From: an uncultured Caulobacteraceae bacterium
Lineage (GTDB): Bacteria > Pseudomonadota > Alphaproteobacteria > Caulobacterales > Caulobacteraceae
Length of the DNA stretch: 64,000 bases
Direction: 5' to 3'
Assembly (NCBI GenBank): GCA_903872075.1
Contig: CAIQJF010000005.1
Location: 1-64,000, forward strand
Positions 28,439 to 38,537 of the stretch are shown here, one piece after another. The notes under the pieces were generated by a model that had not been told where the DNA came from, searched no databases, and was given only the letters and a program-made list of their open reading frames with translations. The first letter of the stretch is position 1. Every line of letters starts with the position of its first letter. The position numbers and the translations under genes are program-made.

Positions 28439-29458
28439 GTGAGCGACGCTGTCCTCGTCACCGGCGGGGCAGGCTTCATCGGCTCGAACACGGCCAAGGC
28501 CCTGGCCGCTGCGGGCTGGCGGCCGGTGGTGTTCGACTCCCTGGCCGGCGGCTCGCGTGACGTCGTTCGCTGGGGCGAGTTCGTGCAGGGCGACATCCGC
28601 GACGAGGAGGCCCTGCGCGCGGCCATGACCGCCCACAAGGTCACAAGCGTGATCCATCTTGCCGCCCTGACCGAGGTCGGTCTGTCCATGCAGCGGCCGG
28701 ACCTGTTCTGGGACCATAATGTCGCCGGCACGGCCTCGCTGCTGCGGGCCATGGTCGCCTGCGGCGTGCCGCGCCTGGTGTTCTCCTCCAGCGCCGCCGT
28801 CTATGGCCGGGGACGGGATCTGCTGGACGAGAGCCTGCCCACCGCGCCGGTGAGCGCCTATGGCGACACCAAACTGGCCGGTGAGAGGCTGATCAGGGAC
28901 TATTGTTCGCTGTTCGGTCTGAGCGCCACGGCCCTGCGCTATTTCAACGCCGCGGGGGCCGAAGCGGACGGCGCCCTGGGCGAGCGGCGCGAGCGGGAAA
29001 CCCATCTGATCCCGCTGGCGATCGAGGCCGCCCTGGGGTTCGGCCCGCCCCTGACCGTGTTCGGCGACGACTTTCCCACCCGCGACGGTTCGGGCCTGCG
29101 TGACTATGTGCATGTGAGCGATCTCGCCCGCGCCCATCTGGCCGCCCTGGCCGATCCGCCGCCCGCGGGACGGTTCGAGGCCCTGAACGTGGGCGCCGGC
29201 GCCGGCTGGACCGTGCTTGAGGTGATCGCGGCGATTGATCGCGCCCTCGGCCGGCCCACGCCCTATGTCATCGGTCCGCGGCGGGCCGGCGATCCCGCCG
29301 CCCTGGTGGCCGATCCCCGGCGCATCCGCGACCGGCTGGGCTGGCGGGCGACGGAATCGGATCTGCATCACATCGTCGAGACGGCCGTGCGCTGGCGGCG
29401 CGAAGCCAACCAGCCGTTCCCGGCCCGGGTCTGGCCGGGCGCGCTTTCTAAGCCGTGA
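28439..29458 (+). CDS. galE: UDP-glucose 4-epimerase family protein
   Basis: A 339-residue extended SDR. The NAD site is TGGAGFIGSN, the catalytic Ser/Tyr/Lys lie in SSSAAVYG and YGDTK, and ALRYFNAAGA, DGSGLRDYVHVSDLA and GVIAAIDRALG-like segments are GalE traits. The start is a GTG at 28439. A 12-codon reading frame (ATG 28403) ends exactly across this GTG (TGA 28440-28442), hinting at translational coupling. The gene converges with the methyltransferase with an 11-base overlap. Confidence 0.9.
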   Translation: MSDAVLVTGGAGFIGSNTAKALAAAGWRPVVFDSLAGGSRDVVRWGEFVQGDIRDEEALRAAMTAHKVTSVIHLAALTEVGLSMQRPDLFWDHNVAGTASLLRAMVACGVPRLVFSSSAAVYGRGRDLLDESLPTAPVSAYGDTKLAGERLIRDYCSLFGLSATALRYFNAAGAEADGALGERRERETHLIPLAIEAALGFGPPLTVFGDDFPTRDGSGLRDYVHVSDLARAHLAALADPPPAGRFEALNVGAGAGWTVLEVIAAIDRALGRPTPYVIGPRRAGDPAALVADPRRIRDRLGWRATESDLHHIVETAVRWRREANQPFPARVWPGALSKP

Positions 29459-30690
29459 CCTGAAGGCGCTTCAGAAGCGGCAGGCGGAGGTCGAGGAACT
29501 CGCCGGCCTTGGCGGTGAGTTCGCCCAACAGGTCGCCGGGATCGGTGAGCGCGGCCCCGTCCTTCATCAACTGCAACCCCGCCGGGGCGAGGACGTCGGC
29601 GGTTGTGGCCCGCGCCAGGGCCGCGGCGTCGGCATGGCCGGCGGCCCGCGCCCGCAGGAACAGCTGGTCCAGGCGCCCGACCGCGACGCCGCCGCCGATC
29701 ACCGGCGAGGCGAGATGCTGGATGTCGCCGCTCCACCGCGCCCGCTCGCAGAGCGCGGCGTTCAGGCGCAGGCACCGCTCGCGGCGCGCCGCCGAATTCG
29801 GCTGCTCTGGAACAGGTGCGATATAGCCGGCCGCCGCCAGCAGGATCAGCGTCGTGTCGACGGTGGCGCGGGTTTCTGCGGCCAGCAGGGGATGGGCCCG
29901 CAGCTCGCCGAGCGCGCGCGGCGCGCCGACGGTCTCGGCGAGGATCGTCATGATGTCGCCGAAGGTGGCCGCGCGCGGCGTGATGTCGCCGAGCGGACCG
30001 TTCAGATGCAGGTCCTTCCCCGGTGGGGCGATGAGGGCGAATCGGGTGGCGTCGAGGCGCTCCGCCTGGGCGGCGGGCGACAGACGCCGGGCGCCCTTGG
30101 TGAAGATGTCGCGGCGGAACGCCTGGTTGACCAGATAGTCCCGCGCGGTCTCCCGCAGCACCGGATGAGAGATCCCGGTCAGGAACGCCATGCCTTCGTC
30201 CGTGAGATTCACGGCGTCCACATGATCGAGCAGATGGGCGGAGGCGCCGAAGGCGAGCTTGGCCTCCGCCAGCCGGTCGGCGACCTGGGCGAAGGACTGC
30301 GGCCGCCAATCGCGGGCCAGATATTCATGGGCCAGATAGCGGCGATCCTGGCCGCGCAGGGACCGCAGGCGATCGGCCAGGACCGGGTTGCGCTGGAAAT
30401 GGAGGGCGCCTGCGGCCGCCAGACTTTCGGCGAAGTCCAATGCCGCATCGATGCGCCCGGCCGGACCCTGGAGCGCCGATCCCGCTACGTCGGCGTGCAG
30501 GGCGAGCAGGTCGCGCAGAGGCGCCGCTGCCGCCCAGCCGACCTGAGCGTTGTAGCTCAGATAGACCACGCCCCCTGGCGCGAGACGGCGGCGGATCAGG
30601 TCGACGATCACCGAGCGATTGGTCTCCGACACCCACGACCAGACCCCATGCAGGGCGATCACGTCGAACTCGGGCAGGCCTGGCGGCAGA
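29448..30690 (-). pseudogene. SAM methyltransferase with regulatory domain, 5' truncated
   Basis: The readable protein starts about LPEFDVIALHGVWSWVSETN and continues through APGGVVYLSYNAQVGW, a methyltransferase middle, and then the long helical methyltransferase regulatory domain to the stop at 29448. In intact family members about 110 residues with the SAM-binding Gly-rich motif precede this point; they are missing here. The frame stays open to an ATG at 30869, but that part is antisense to TolC coding sequence. It has probably lost function. Confidence 0.8.
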
Positions 30691-31082
30691 TGAACGGCTT
30701 CGCCGAAAGCGTCGCCGCCGACGAGGAACAGGTGGAGGCCGCCAAGATCGCTTTCGAGGGCAGCCATACCGAAGGCAAGCTTGGCCTGCGCACAACGCTT
30801 GACGTCCTGATCGCCGAGCAGGACCTCTACGGCGCGGAGATCGCCCTTACCGCCGCCCGACGAGATCACTACGCCGCCCAGACAGCCTTGTTGGTCGCCA
30901 CCGGCGCTCTACAGCCTGAGATTCTGAGCGCGGCCGTGATCCTTTATGATCCGGTGAAGCACTTCAAACACATCTCCCGCCTGCGCCCCTGGGCGCCGTG
31001 GGAGCCGGCCCTCGAAGCCGCCGATCGCCTGACGTCCCCCGGCGAACGACGTCCCGTCGCCGGACTCCCCAGGCCGCGCTGA
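30670..31082 (+). pseudogene. 3' fragment of a TolC-type outer-membrane efflux protein
   Basis: The last roughly 135 residues of an outer-membrane channel: QAWRQM then EEQVEAAKIAFEG, LGLRTTLDVLIAEQDLYGAEI, AARRDHYAAQTALLVATGAL and LYDPVKHF. This matches the second coiled-coil pair and C-terminal tail of TolC-like proteins including the S-layer exporter RsaF. The 300 or more residues upstream are absent, replaced by antisense methyltransferase sequence. There is no start codon of its own, so it is a remnant. Confidence 0.85.
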
Positions 31083-31101
31083 TCGCGCCCGGCCACTGGC
31101 T

Positions 31102-31803
31102 TCAGCACCAGCTGGCCTGGTCGGCGGTTGGTTTGCGCAGGAGTTCCTGGATATTCGCTTCCAGGATTCGATAGCCGACGTTGCCGTAGAGCTTCTGCCG
31201 GCCACTGTTGAGCACGAAGCTGGGGCTGCCGCGAACGTCCATGGCCTCGGCGTCCTGATGGTCGGTCGCCAAGGCGGCGAAGGCGGATCCGTCATGGATC
31301 GCCGCCTCGATCGGCGTCAGGGGCAGTCCCGTCTCCACCGCGACGGCCCGCTGAACGGCCCAGGCGGCGATGTCGCGGGCGTCGTGAAAGAAGGCGCGCC
31401 GCAGCGCCAGAGTCGCGCTTTCACAACTTCCCTGAGGAAGCCGCGTGGCCGCTTCCGCCACCGCGATGGCCTTCAGGAAGAGATGGGCGCCGCTGGACGA
31501 TGCCGGTCTGACGGTCAGCCAGATGTCGGGATGGACCGTCACCTCGGGAAACTGCGCCGCGGACTCCATAAGGTGGGCGTTGAAGCCCCCGTATCCGCCT
31601 CGCGCGCCCCAGTTCGTGGCGATCTTGCGCGCGGAGTCGCCGAACACAGAGCAGAACCTGGGCTCCAGTCGCACCTGATCGCCAAACGCCGCCTTCACAG
31701 CAGCGAGCCGGACCTGGGCGATATGCGCCCACACACAGAGCACATCCGAGAAATAGATGATGGGAACTATGGTCACGGTTGCAGGCCTCGCGGACTCTTT
31801 CAC
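31102..31803 (-). CDS. DsbA/GST-kappa family thioredoxin-fold protein
   Basis: About 233 residues. The fold is shown by the start IIYFSDVLCVWAH, a helical insert, and the cis-Pro loop VRGSPSFVLNSGRQ near residue 195. The usual CxxC is CVWA, so only one Cys remains; it may act like HCCA isomerase or kappa GST rather than a dithiol oxidase. There is no signal peptide, so it is cytoplasmic. The start is a GTG at 31803; another GTG at 31776 is possible. Confidence 0.8.
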   Translation of the reverse strand: MKESARPATVTIVPIIYFSDVLCVWAHIAQVRLAAVKAAFGDQVRLEPRFCSVFGDSARKIATNWGARGGYGGFNAHLMESAAQFPEVTVHPDIWLTVRPASSSGAHLFLKAIAVAEAATRLPQGSCESATLALRRAFFHDARDIAAWAVQRAVAVETGLPLTPIEAAIHDGSAFAALATDHQDAEAMDVRGSPSFVLNSGRQKLYGNVGYRILEANIQELLRKPTADQASWC

Positions 31804-31868
31804 CCCCTGACAGCCTTCTATAGCATCGCCGCGAACCCGCCCTTCCGGCCTTTCCCTTAAGAGATTTC

Positions 31869-33134
31869 ATGACCGATAGCCCCGCGCCCGCCGCCGCGAT
31901 CAGCCCTTTTCCCGTCGATGCGGTCCGCGCCCGGTTTCCCGCCCTCGCGCGCGCGGCGCCCTTCATCTATTTCGACAACGCCGCCGGGGCGCAGGCGCCG
32001 GGCGTGGTGCTCGACACGGTCGCCGCCCACCTGCTCGATTTCAACGTTCAGCGCGGCGGGCGCTATCCCAAGAGCCAGGCAGTCGACCGCATGATCGACG
32101 CGACGCGGGCCAAGGTGGCGGCGTGGCTTGGCGGCGATGATCCCGACGAGGTCGCCTTCGGCATGAACGCCACCAGTTTCATGCGCCTGGTCAGTCTGGC
32201 CCTCGGCCAGACGATCACCGCGCCGCGGGATGAGATCGTGGTGACCGACATGGACCATCACGCCAACATTTCGACCTGGCTCGAGCTGGCCAAGACCAGC
32301 GCGAAGATCGTCTGGTGGCGGATGCGGGAGGACCAGCGCCTGCATGTGGAAGATCTGATCCCCCTGCTGTCGGGCCGGACGCGGCTTGTGGCCTGCACGG
32401 TGGTTTCGCACGCCCTCGGCTCGCGCGTGGACGTGGCGTCCGTCGCCCAGGCCGCTCACGCCGTGGGCGCCGAGGTGTTTCTCGACTGCGTCCACTACAG
32501 CCCTCACGCCCTGATCGATGTGAAGGCCTGGGATTGCGACTATCTGGTGTGCTCCGGATACAAGGCCTTCGCCCCGCACATGGGATTCCTTTGGGGCAAG
32601 CGCGCCGCGCTTGAGCGCCTGCCGACCTTCCGCGAGGAATTCATTCCGGACGCCCCGCCGCACAAGATCGAGGCGGGGACCTTCATCTTCGAAAACGTCG
32701 CCGGCATGAGCGCGGCGATCGACTATTTCGAGGCTCTGGGGGCCGAACTGGATTCTGGGGCGAGCACACTGCGCGCCCGGCTCGTCGCCGCCATGACCGG
32801 CATCGAGGCGCATGAGCGCGATCTTTCCCGCGCCATGCTGGAGGTATTCGCCAGTGTCGGCGCCACCGTCTATGGGGTCGCCAGCGCCAACGCCGTCCAC
32901 CTCCGGGTTCCGACCTTCACCTTCAACCTGCCGGGCAAACTGCCGGCCGACGTGTCGCAGGGCCTGGCGGACGCCGGGATCGGCGCGCGCGACGGGCACA
33001 TGTACGCGCCGCGCTTGATGGAACGGCTCGGCCTGCCCCTGGAAACCGGCGCCGTACGCGCCTCCCTGGTGCACTACAATACGACGGCCGAAATCGACCG
33101 CTTCGCCACGGTTTTGCGGGATCTGGCGTCCTAA
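31869..33134 (+). CDS. Class V PLP enzyme, 'cysteine desulfurase-like' family
   Basis: A 421-residue fold-type I PLP protein. FIYFDNAAGAQAPG, TDMDHHANISTW and the Schiff-base Lys in CSGYKAFAPHMGF are clear, and RASLVHYNTTAEIDR closes the family pattern, as in the VC1184-like branch of cysteine desulfurase homologues. No Cys exists in the C-terminal half, so sulfur transfer by a persulfide is unlikely; a lyase or aminotransferase role fits better. It precedes a permease by 25 bases and is probably cotranscribed with it. Confidence 0.87.
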   Translation: MTDSPAPAAAISPFPVDAVRARFPALARAAPFIYFDNAAGAQAPGVVLDTVAAHLLDFNVQRGGRYPKSQAVDRMIDATRAKVAAWLGGDDPDEVAFGMNATSFMRLVSLALGQTITAPRDEIVVTDMDHHANISTWLELAKTSAKIVWWRMREDQRLHVEDLIPLLSGRTRLVACTVVSHALGSRVDVASVAQAAHAVGAEVFLDCVHYSPHALIDVKAWDCDYLVCSGYKAFAPHMGFLWGKRAALERLPTFREEFIPDAPPHKIEAGTFIFENVAGMSAAIDYFEALGAELDSGASTLRARLVAAMTGIEAHERDLSRAMLEVFASVGATVYGVASANAVHLRVPTFTFNLPGKLPADVSQGLADAGIGARDGHMYAPRLMERLGLPLETGAVRASLVHYNTTAEIDRFATVLRDLAS

Positions 33135-33159
33135 CCGGACGCCGGCGGGGGAACAGACC

Positions 33160-34554
33160 ATGGTGGACACGGAAGCCGAACTGGCGCGCATCGCCACCCG
33201 CGAGAGCGGCCTGAAGAAGAGCCTCAGCCGCGGACAGGTGGTGATGATCGGCCTGGGCGGGGCCATCGGCACCGGCCTGTTCGCCGGCAGCAGTCTCGCC
33301 ATCGGCTACGCCGGTCCGGCGGTCCTGATCAGCTATATGATCGCCGGTTTCGCGGCCATCGTCATGGTGCTCAGTCTCTCGGAGATGGCCGTGGCCCATC
33401 CCGCCGCCGGCTCCTTCGGGGTCTATGCCGAAACCTATCTCAACCCCTGGGCCGGCTTCGTGGTCCGCTACACCTACTGGATGGAGCAGGTGGTCGCCGT
33501 AGGGGGGGAGGCCGTGGCCGTGGGGGTCTATATGACCTTCTGGTTCCCCGACATCCCGGTGTGGATCTGGTCGGTGGGCTTCGCCGCGGCCCTGCTGTTC
33601 GTCAATTCCCGGTCGGTGAAGAACTTCGGGACCTTCGAGTACTGGTTCGCCCTGATCAAGGTCACGGCGATCATCGCCTTCATCATTCTGGGGCTGGCGG
33701 GGCTGTTCGGTCTCGGCCGCGCGCCCATCGGCTTCCACAATCTCACCGGCCTGCCCGGCGGCTTCATGCCGCACGGCTTCAGGGGCGTGTGGATGGCCGT
33801 AATCATGGGTATCTTTTCCTACAACGGCATCGAGGTGATCGCCGTCACCTCGGGCGAGACCGCCGATCCTACACGGACCATTCCGGCCGCCCTGCGCACC
33901 ATGGCCGTGCGGCTGATCCTCTTCTACCTGCTGGCCCTGACCATCGTGGTGGCGGTCGTGCCCTGGACACAGGTGGGCGCGACCACCTTCGCCCAGAGCC
34001 CGTTCGTGCGGGTCTTCGCCCAGTCCGGTATCCGGGAAGCCGCCGGGATCATGAATTTCGTGGTCATCACCGCGGCGCTGTCGAGCATGAACACCAATGT
34101 CTATCTCTGCTCGCGGATGCTGTTTTCCCTGTCCCGGGGCGGCTATGCGCCGGGTTTCCTGGGCCGGTTGAGCAAGGAAGGCACGCCGATCCCGGCCATC
34201 CTGGTGTCCGGCGCGGGTATTCTTGTCGCCGCGGCGGTCTCCAAGCTCACACCCAAGGCCTACAGCTATCTGTTCGGCATCGCCCTGTTCGGCGGCATCG
34301 TCGTCTGGATCATCATCCTTCTAAGTCACATCGGATTCCGCCGCCGCCACGGCGACCAGAACCTGGCCGTGAAGATGCCGGGCTTTCCCGTGGTCCAGAT
34401 CGTCGGCATCGTCCTGCTCTCGGCCGTGCTCGTCACCATGGGGACCGACAAGGATTGGTGGCTGTCCTGGATCGTCGGTGTGCCGTGGCTGGTCCTGCTG
34501 ACCCTCGTCTATTTCGTCTGGAAGCGGCGGAGGCCGGCGGACGTTCCGGGATGA
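33160..34554 (+). CDS. APC-family amino acid permease
   Basis: A 464-residue transporter with 12 membrane helices. The first helix region GLGGAIGTGLFAGSS is the substrate-binding hallmark of GabP/AroP-type amino acid:proton symporters, and the EMAVAHPAAGSFGVYAE segment agrees. The substrate is unknown. It lies between a PLP enzyme and an esterase (four-base overlap), suggesting uptake of an amino acid or amino ester that the two enzymes then process; this is inference. Confidence 0.92.
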   Translation: MVDTEAELARIATRESGLKKSLSRGQVVMIGLGGAIGTGLFAGSSLAIGYAGPAVLISYMIAGFAAIVMVLSLSEMAVAHPAAGSFGVYAETYLNPWAGFVVRYTYWMEQVVAVGGEAVAVGVYMTFWFPDIPVWIWSVGFAAALLFVNSRSVKNFGTFEYWFALIKVTAIIAFIILGLAGLFGLGRAPIGFHNLTGLPGGFMPHGFRGVWMAVIMGIFSYNGIEVIAVTSGETADPTRTIPAALRTMAVRLILFYLLALTIVVAVVPWTQVGATTFAQSPFVRVFAQSGIREAAGIMNFVVITAALSSMNTNVYLCSRMLFSLSRGGYAPGFLGRLSKEGTPIPAILVSGAGILVAAAVSKLTPKAYSYLFGIALFGGIVVWIIILLSHIGFRRRHGDQNLAVKMPGFPVVQIVGIVLLSAVLVTMGTDKDWWLSWIVGVPWLVLLTLVYFVWKRRRPADVPG

Positions 34555-35396
34555 CGAGCGCCGAACCCGCCACCCTGGCCTCAACCCATCGCCACAGGCT
34601 GCGCAGCGCGGCGATCGGCGAGATCTTTCAGATCGACGTGGCCCTGCCGCCGGGCTGGTCTCCCGGCGGGCCGCCCCTGCCGGTGGTCTATGTCATGGAC
34701 GGCAACGCCGTCTTCGGCATCGCCGCCCAGGCGCTGCGGCAACTTCAGAGCGCGCGGGAGGCTCGGCCGGCGATCGTGGTCGGGGTCGGCTACTGTCTGG
34801 ACGGTGTCGCGCGCCCCGCCAACGCCCACGGATCGCTGCGCACGCGCGACCTGACCCCCAGTCACGATCAGGGCTATCTCGACAACATCGCCGCCGGCCG
34901 CGGCGGCCGGCCTGCACCCGTGGAGATCGAACCCACCGGCGGCGCGGCCCGGTTCCGGGACTTCCTGATCGACGAGCTGCGTCCCTTCCTGGCCGGTCTC
35001 TACGCCGGTGATCCGGACGAGCAGATCCTCGTGGGATCCTCGCTTGGCGGCCTGTTCAGTCTCTTTGTGCTCATGACCCGACCAGGGGCGTTCCAACGCC
35101 ACGTGGCGGGCAGTCCGTCATTGTGGTGGGACAACTGCCGGCTCTTCTCACATCTCGAGGATTTCGCGCGCGCCGGGCCCGGCGCGACGCGAGAGGTGTT
35201 CCTGTCGGCGGGGGGGCTGGAAACCCAGGCGCCGTGGCTGATCGCCGACAACATGCGGCGCTTCACCGCGGCGCTTCAGACGCTGGATCTTCCCGGGCTG
35301 AAGGTCACCAGCCACGTGTTTGCGGACGAGACCCATGCCTCGGTGATACCGGCGGCGCTGAGCCGGGGTCTGCGGACCGTGCTGGCGCCGGGCTGA
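34551..35396 (+). CDS. Alpha/beta hydrolase of the Fes/IroE-like esterase family
   Basis: A 281-residue esterase. The oxyanion part lies in LPVVYVMDGNAVF and the nucleophile Ser in VGSSLGGLFS. SPSLWWDN is typical of the ferric-enterobactin esterase / S-formylglutathione hydrolase-like family (PF00756), and a late His (DETHASV) completes the triad. It has no signal peptide. It is last in the operon with the permease and PLP enzyme, and its stop abuts the convergent cupin gene with no gap. Confidence 0.88.
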   Translation: MTSAEPATLASTHRHRLRSAAIGEIFQIDVALPPGWSPGGPPLPVVYVMDGNAVFGIAAQALRQLQSAREARPAIVVGVGYCLDGVARPANAHGSLRTRDLTPSHDQGYLDNIAAGRGGRPAPVEIEPTGGAARFRDFLIDELRPFLAGLYAGDPDEQILVGSSLGGLFSLFVLMTRPGAFQRHVAGSPSLWWDNCRLFSHLEDFARAGPGATREVFLSAGGLETQAPWLIADNMRRFTAALQTLDLPGLKVTSHVFADETHASVIPAALSRGLRTVLAPG

Positions 35397-36451
<1,055 letters not shown>

Positions 36452-36452
<1 letters not shown>

Positions 36453-37657
36453 CAAAGGCCCAGCAGGCGGGCCAGGATGTTGTGCTGCACCTCGCTGGAG
36501 CCGCCGTAGACGGTGCTGGCGCGGTTGTTGATGTGACGCGTCATGGGGGTGAGCGCATAGGCCGGACCGATGGCGCTCTCCTGAGGATAGGCGCCCAGAC
36601 CCCGCCGCTGGTCCGGCGTGGCGTAGGCGCCGAGCACGTCCACGGCCAGTTCGGCGATGTCCTGGCTCTTGTGGCTGGCCAGCAGCTTCTTGATCGAGGC
36701 CGCCGTGCCGCCGACACTTTCGCCTACGCCGGCGGCCGAACTGAGCCGCAGGTCGGTCCAGTCGGCCGTCATCATGTCGATCTCGAGCTGGGCGGTCTTG
36801 CGCCGGAACGCCGGGTCCTGGATCAGCGCCTCGCCGTCGCCGCCAGGCTCCTGCCTCGCCATACCCCTGACCTTCTCCATCCCGACCCGCAGCCCGACGC
36901 CCAGAGAGCCGCCACCGCGCTCGAACTCGAGGAGGTATTTGGCGACGGTCCAGCCCGCGTTCTCCTCGCCCATGCGGTTGGCCACCGGAATGCGCAGGTT
37001 GTCGAAGAACAGCTGGTTCAGCTCGTGCTCGCCGGACGTGGAGATGATCGGCCGGATGGTGATGCCCGGGGCGTTCATCGGCGAGACCAGGAAGCTGATC
37101 CCCGCCTGCTGTTTGCCCTCGGTGGAGGTGCGCACCAGCATGAAGATCCAGTCGGCGTTGTGGGCGTTGGTGGTCCAGATCTTGGACCCATTGACCACAT
37201 AGTGATCGCCGTCGCGCATGGCGCGGGTCTGCAGCGAGGACAGATCCGAGCCCGACTGCGGCTCGGAATAGCCCTGGGCCCAGACGTGCTCGCCCGACAG
37301 CATCCGGGGCAGGAAGTAGTCTTTCTGTTCCTGGGTGCCGTAGCGCATGATCACCGGACCGCAGAGGGTGATCCCCATGGACGGCAGGGCCGGGGTGCCG
37401 ACCCGGGCGCACTCCATGGAGAAGATCTCGCGTTGCCGGGCGGTCCAGCCGGGACCGCCGTATTCCTTCGGCCAGCCGGGCGCGGCCCAGCCCTTGGAGT
37501 GCAGGGCCTTGTGCCAGAGGCGCGCCACCGAATTTTCGGCGAACACGCCGGCCTGACGCTCGGTCTGGGCGCGAAGTTCCGCATCGAACTTCTCATCCAG
37601 AAAGGCGCGCACCTCGTCGCGGAAGGCGCGGTCTTCGGGGCTCAGATCTTCTTCCAT
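36452..37657 (-). CDS. Acyl-CoA dehydrogenase
   Basis: A 401-residue FAD flavoenzyme that oxidises acyl-CoA at C2-C3. FAD and substrate segments include YSEPQSGSDLSSLQTRA and the C-terminal STVYGGSSEVQHNILAR typical of the family. Length is standard. It lies second in a run SDR, this gene, VOC-cupin. Together with the MFS transporter upstream this suggests breakdown of an imported hydrophobic acid; the specific substrate cannot be read. Confidence 0.93.
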
Positions 37658-37678
37658 GGTTTCGCGTCTCTTGATCGA

Positions 37679-38503
37679 TCAGGACAGGCCTGGCGCGCCG
37701 ATAACACTCGACGGGCCGTTGTGGAACGCCGGAACGCCGCCACCGGTGGTCTGACCCGAATCCACCAGCAGCGTGTGTCCCGTGACATAGCGTGCTTCAT
37801 CGCTGGCCAGATAGAGCATGGCGTAGGCCGGGTCTTCCGGTGTGCCGGCGATGCCCAGCGGCGCCCCGGCGGCGATCTGGCGCTCGGTCTTGTCATAGTC
37901 GATGGCCTCGCCCGTGATCACGAAGGCGGTCATGGCCGAAACCGTGTTGCCGGGCGCCACGGCGTTCACTCGCACCCCGTGCTGCGCCAGTTCCGAAGCG
38001 GCGGATTTGGTGAGTCCCACCACGCCGTGCTTGGCGGCGGTGTAGGCGTGGGGGCCGAGCCCGCCCATGACGCCGGCGGTGCTGGCCACCGACAGGATCG
38101 ACCCCTTCCGCGCCGGGATCATCACCCGGCTGGCGTGTTTGATGCCCAGGAACACGCCGGTCAGCAGGATGTCGATCGTGCGCTGCCAGGCTTCCAGGGG
38201 CGTGTCCTTGATGGAGCCCACCGCGCCCACGATGCCGGCGTTGTTGACCATGATGTCCAGGCCGCCGAACGCCGAGACCGCCAGGTCCACCGCCGCGGCC
38301 ACATCGGCCTCCTTGGTCACGTCGGTGCGGATGAAACGCGCGCGGTCGCCAAGTTCCTTGGCCAGGGCCTCGCCGGCCGCGACCTGCAGGTCGGCGATGA
38401 TGATCTTCGCCCCTTCGGCGTGGAACAGGCGCGCGGTCCCGGCGCCGATGCCGCTGGCCGCGCCGGTGATCACCGCGATCTTATCCTTCAGTCTGTCGGT
38501 CAT
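37679..38503 (-). CDS. Short-chain dehydrogenase/reductase
   Basis: A 274-residue classical SDR. The cofactor site is TGAASGIG, the structural NNAG is present, and the catalytic Ser (SVASTAG), Tyr and Lys (YTAAKHG) are complete. Asp in IIIADLQ favours NAD(H). The ATG at 38503 gives the typical start DRLKDKIAVITG; further upstream sequence in frame is non-coding. It lies 35 bases after the MFS gene and 21 before the acyl-CoA dehydrogenase. Confidence 0.92.
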   Translation of the reverse strand: MTDRLKDKIAVITGAASGIGAGTARLFHAEGAKIIIADLQVAAGEALAKELGDRARFIRTDVTKEADVAAAVDLAVSAFGGLDIMVNNAGIVGAVGSIKDTPLEAWQRTIDILLTGVFLGIKHASRVMIPARKGSILSVASTAGVMGGLGPHAYTAAKHGVVGLTKSAASELAQHGVRVNAVAPGNTVSAMTAFVITGEAIDYDKTERQIAAGAPLGIAGTPEDPAYAMLYLASDEARYVTGHTLLVDSGQTTGGGVPAFHNGPSSVIGAPGLS

Positions 38504-38537
38504 GAAACGATTGGTCCTCTTTGATCCGGGTCGTTGA

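Noticed and set aside
27113-29371. 752-codon open frame on the minus strand
   Set aside because: It is antisense to the AGE epimerase and galE, which have clear motifs; its text is low-complexity and rich in Gly, Arg and Gln, as expected of shadow frames in high-GC DNA.
24610-30680. Simple inversion of the sugar island as cause of both broken joins
   Set aside because: Re-inverting the block would place Sel1 against the methyltransferase and the glycosyltransferase against TolC, again head to head; no gene is restored.
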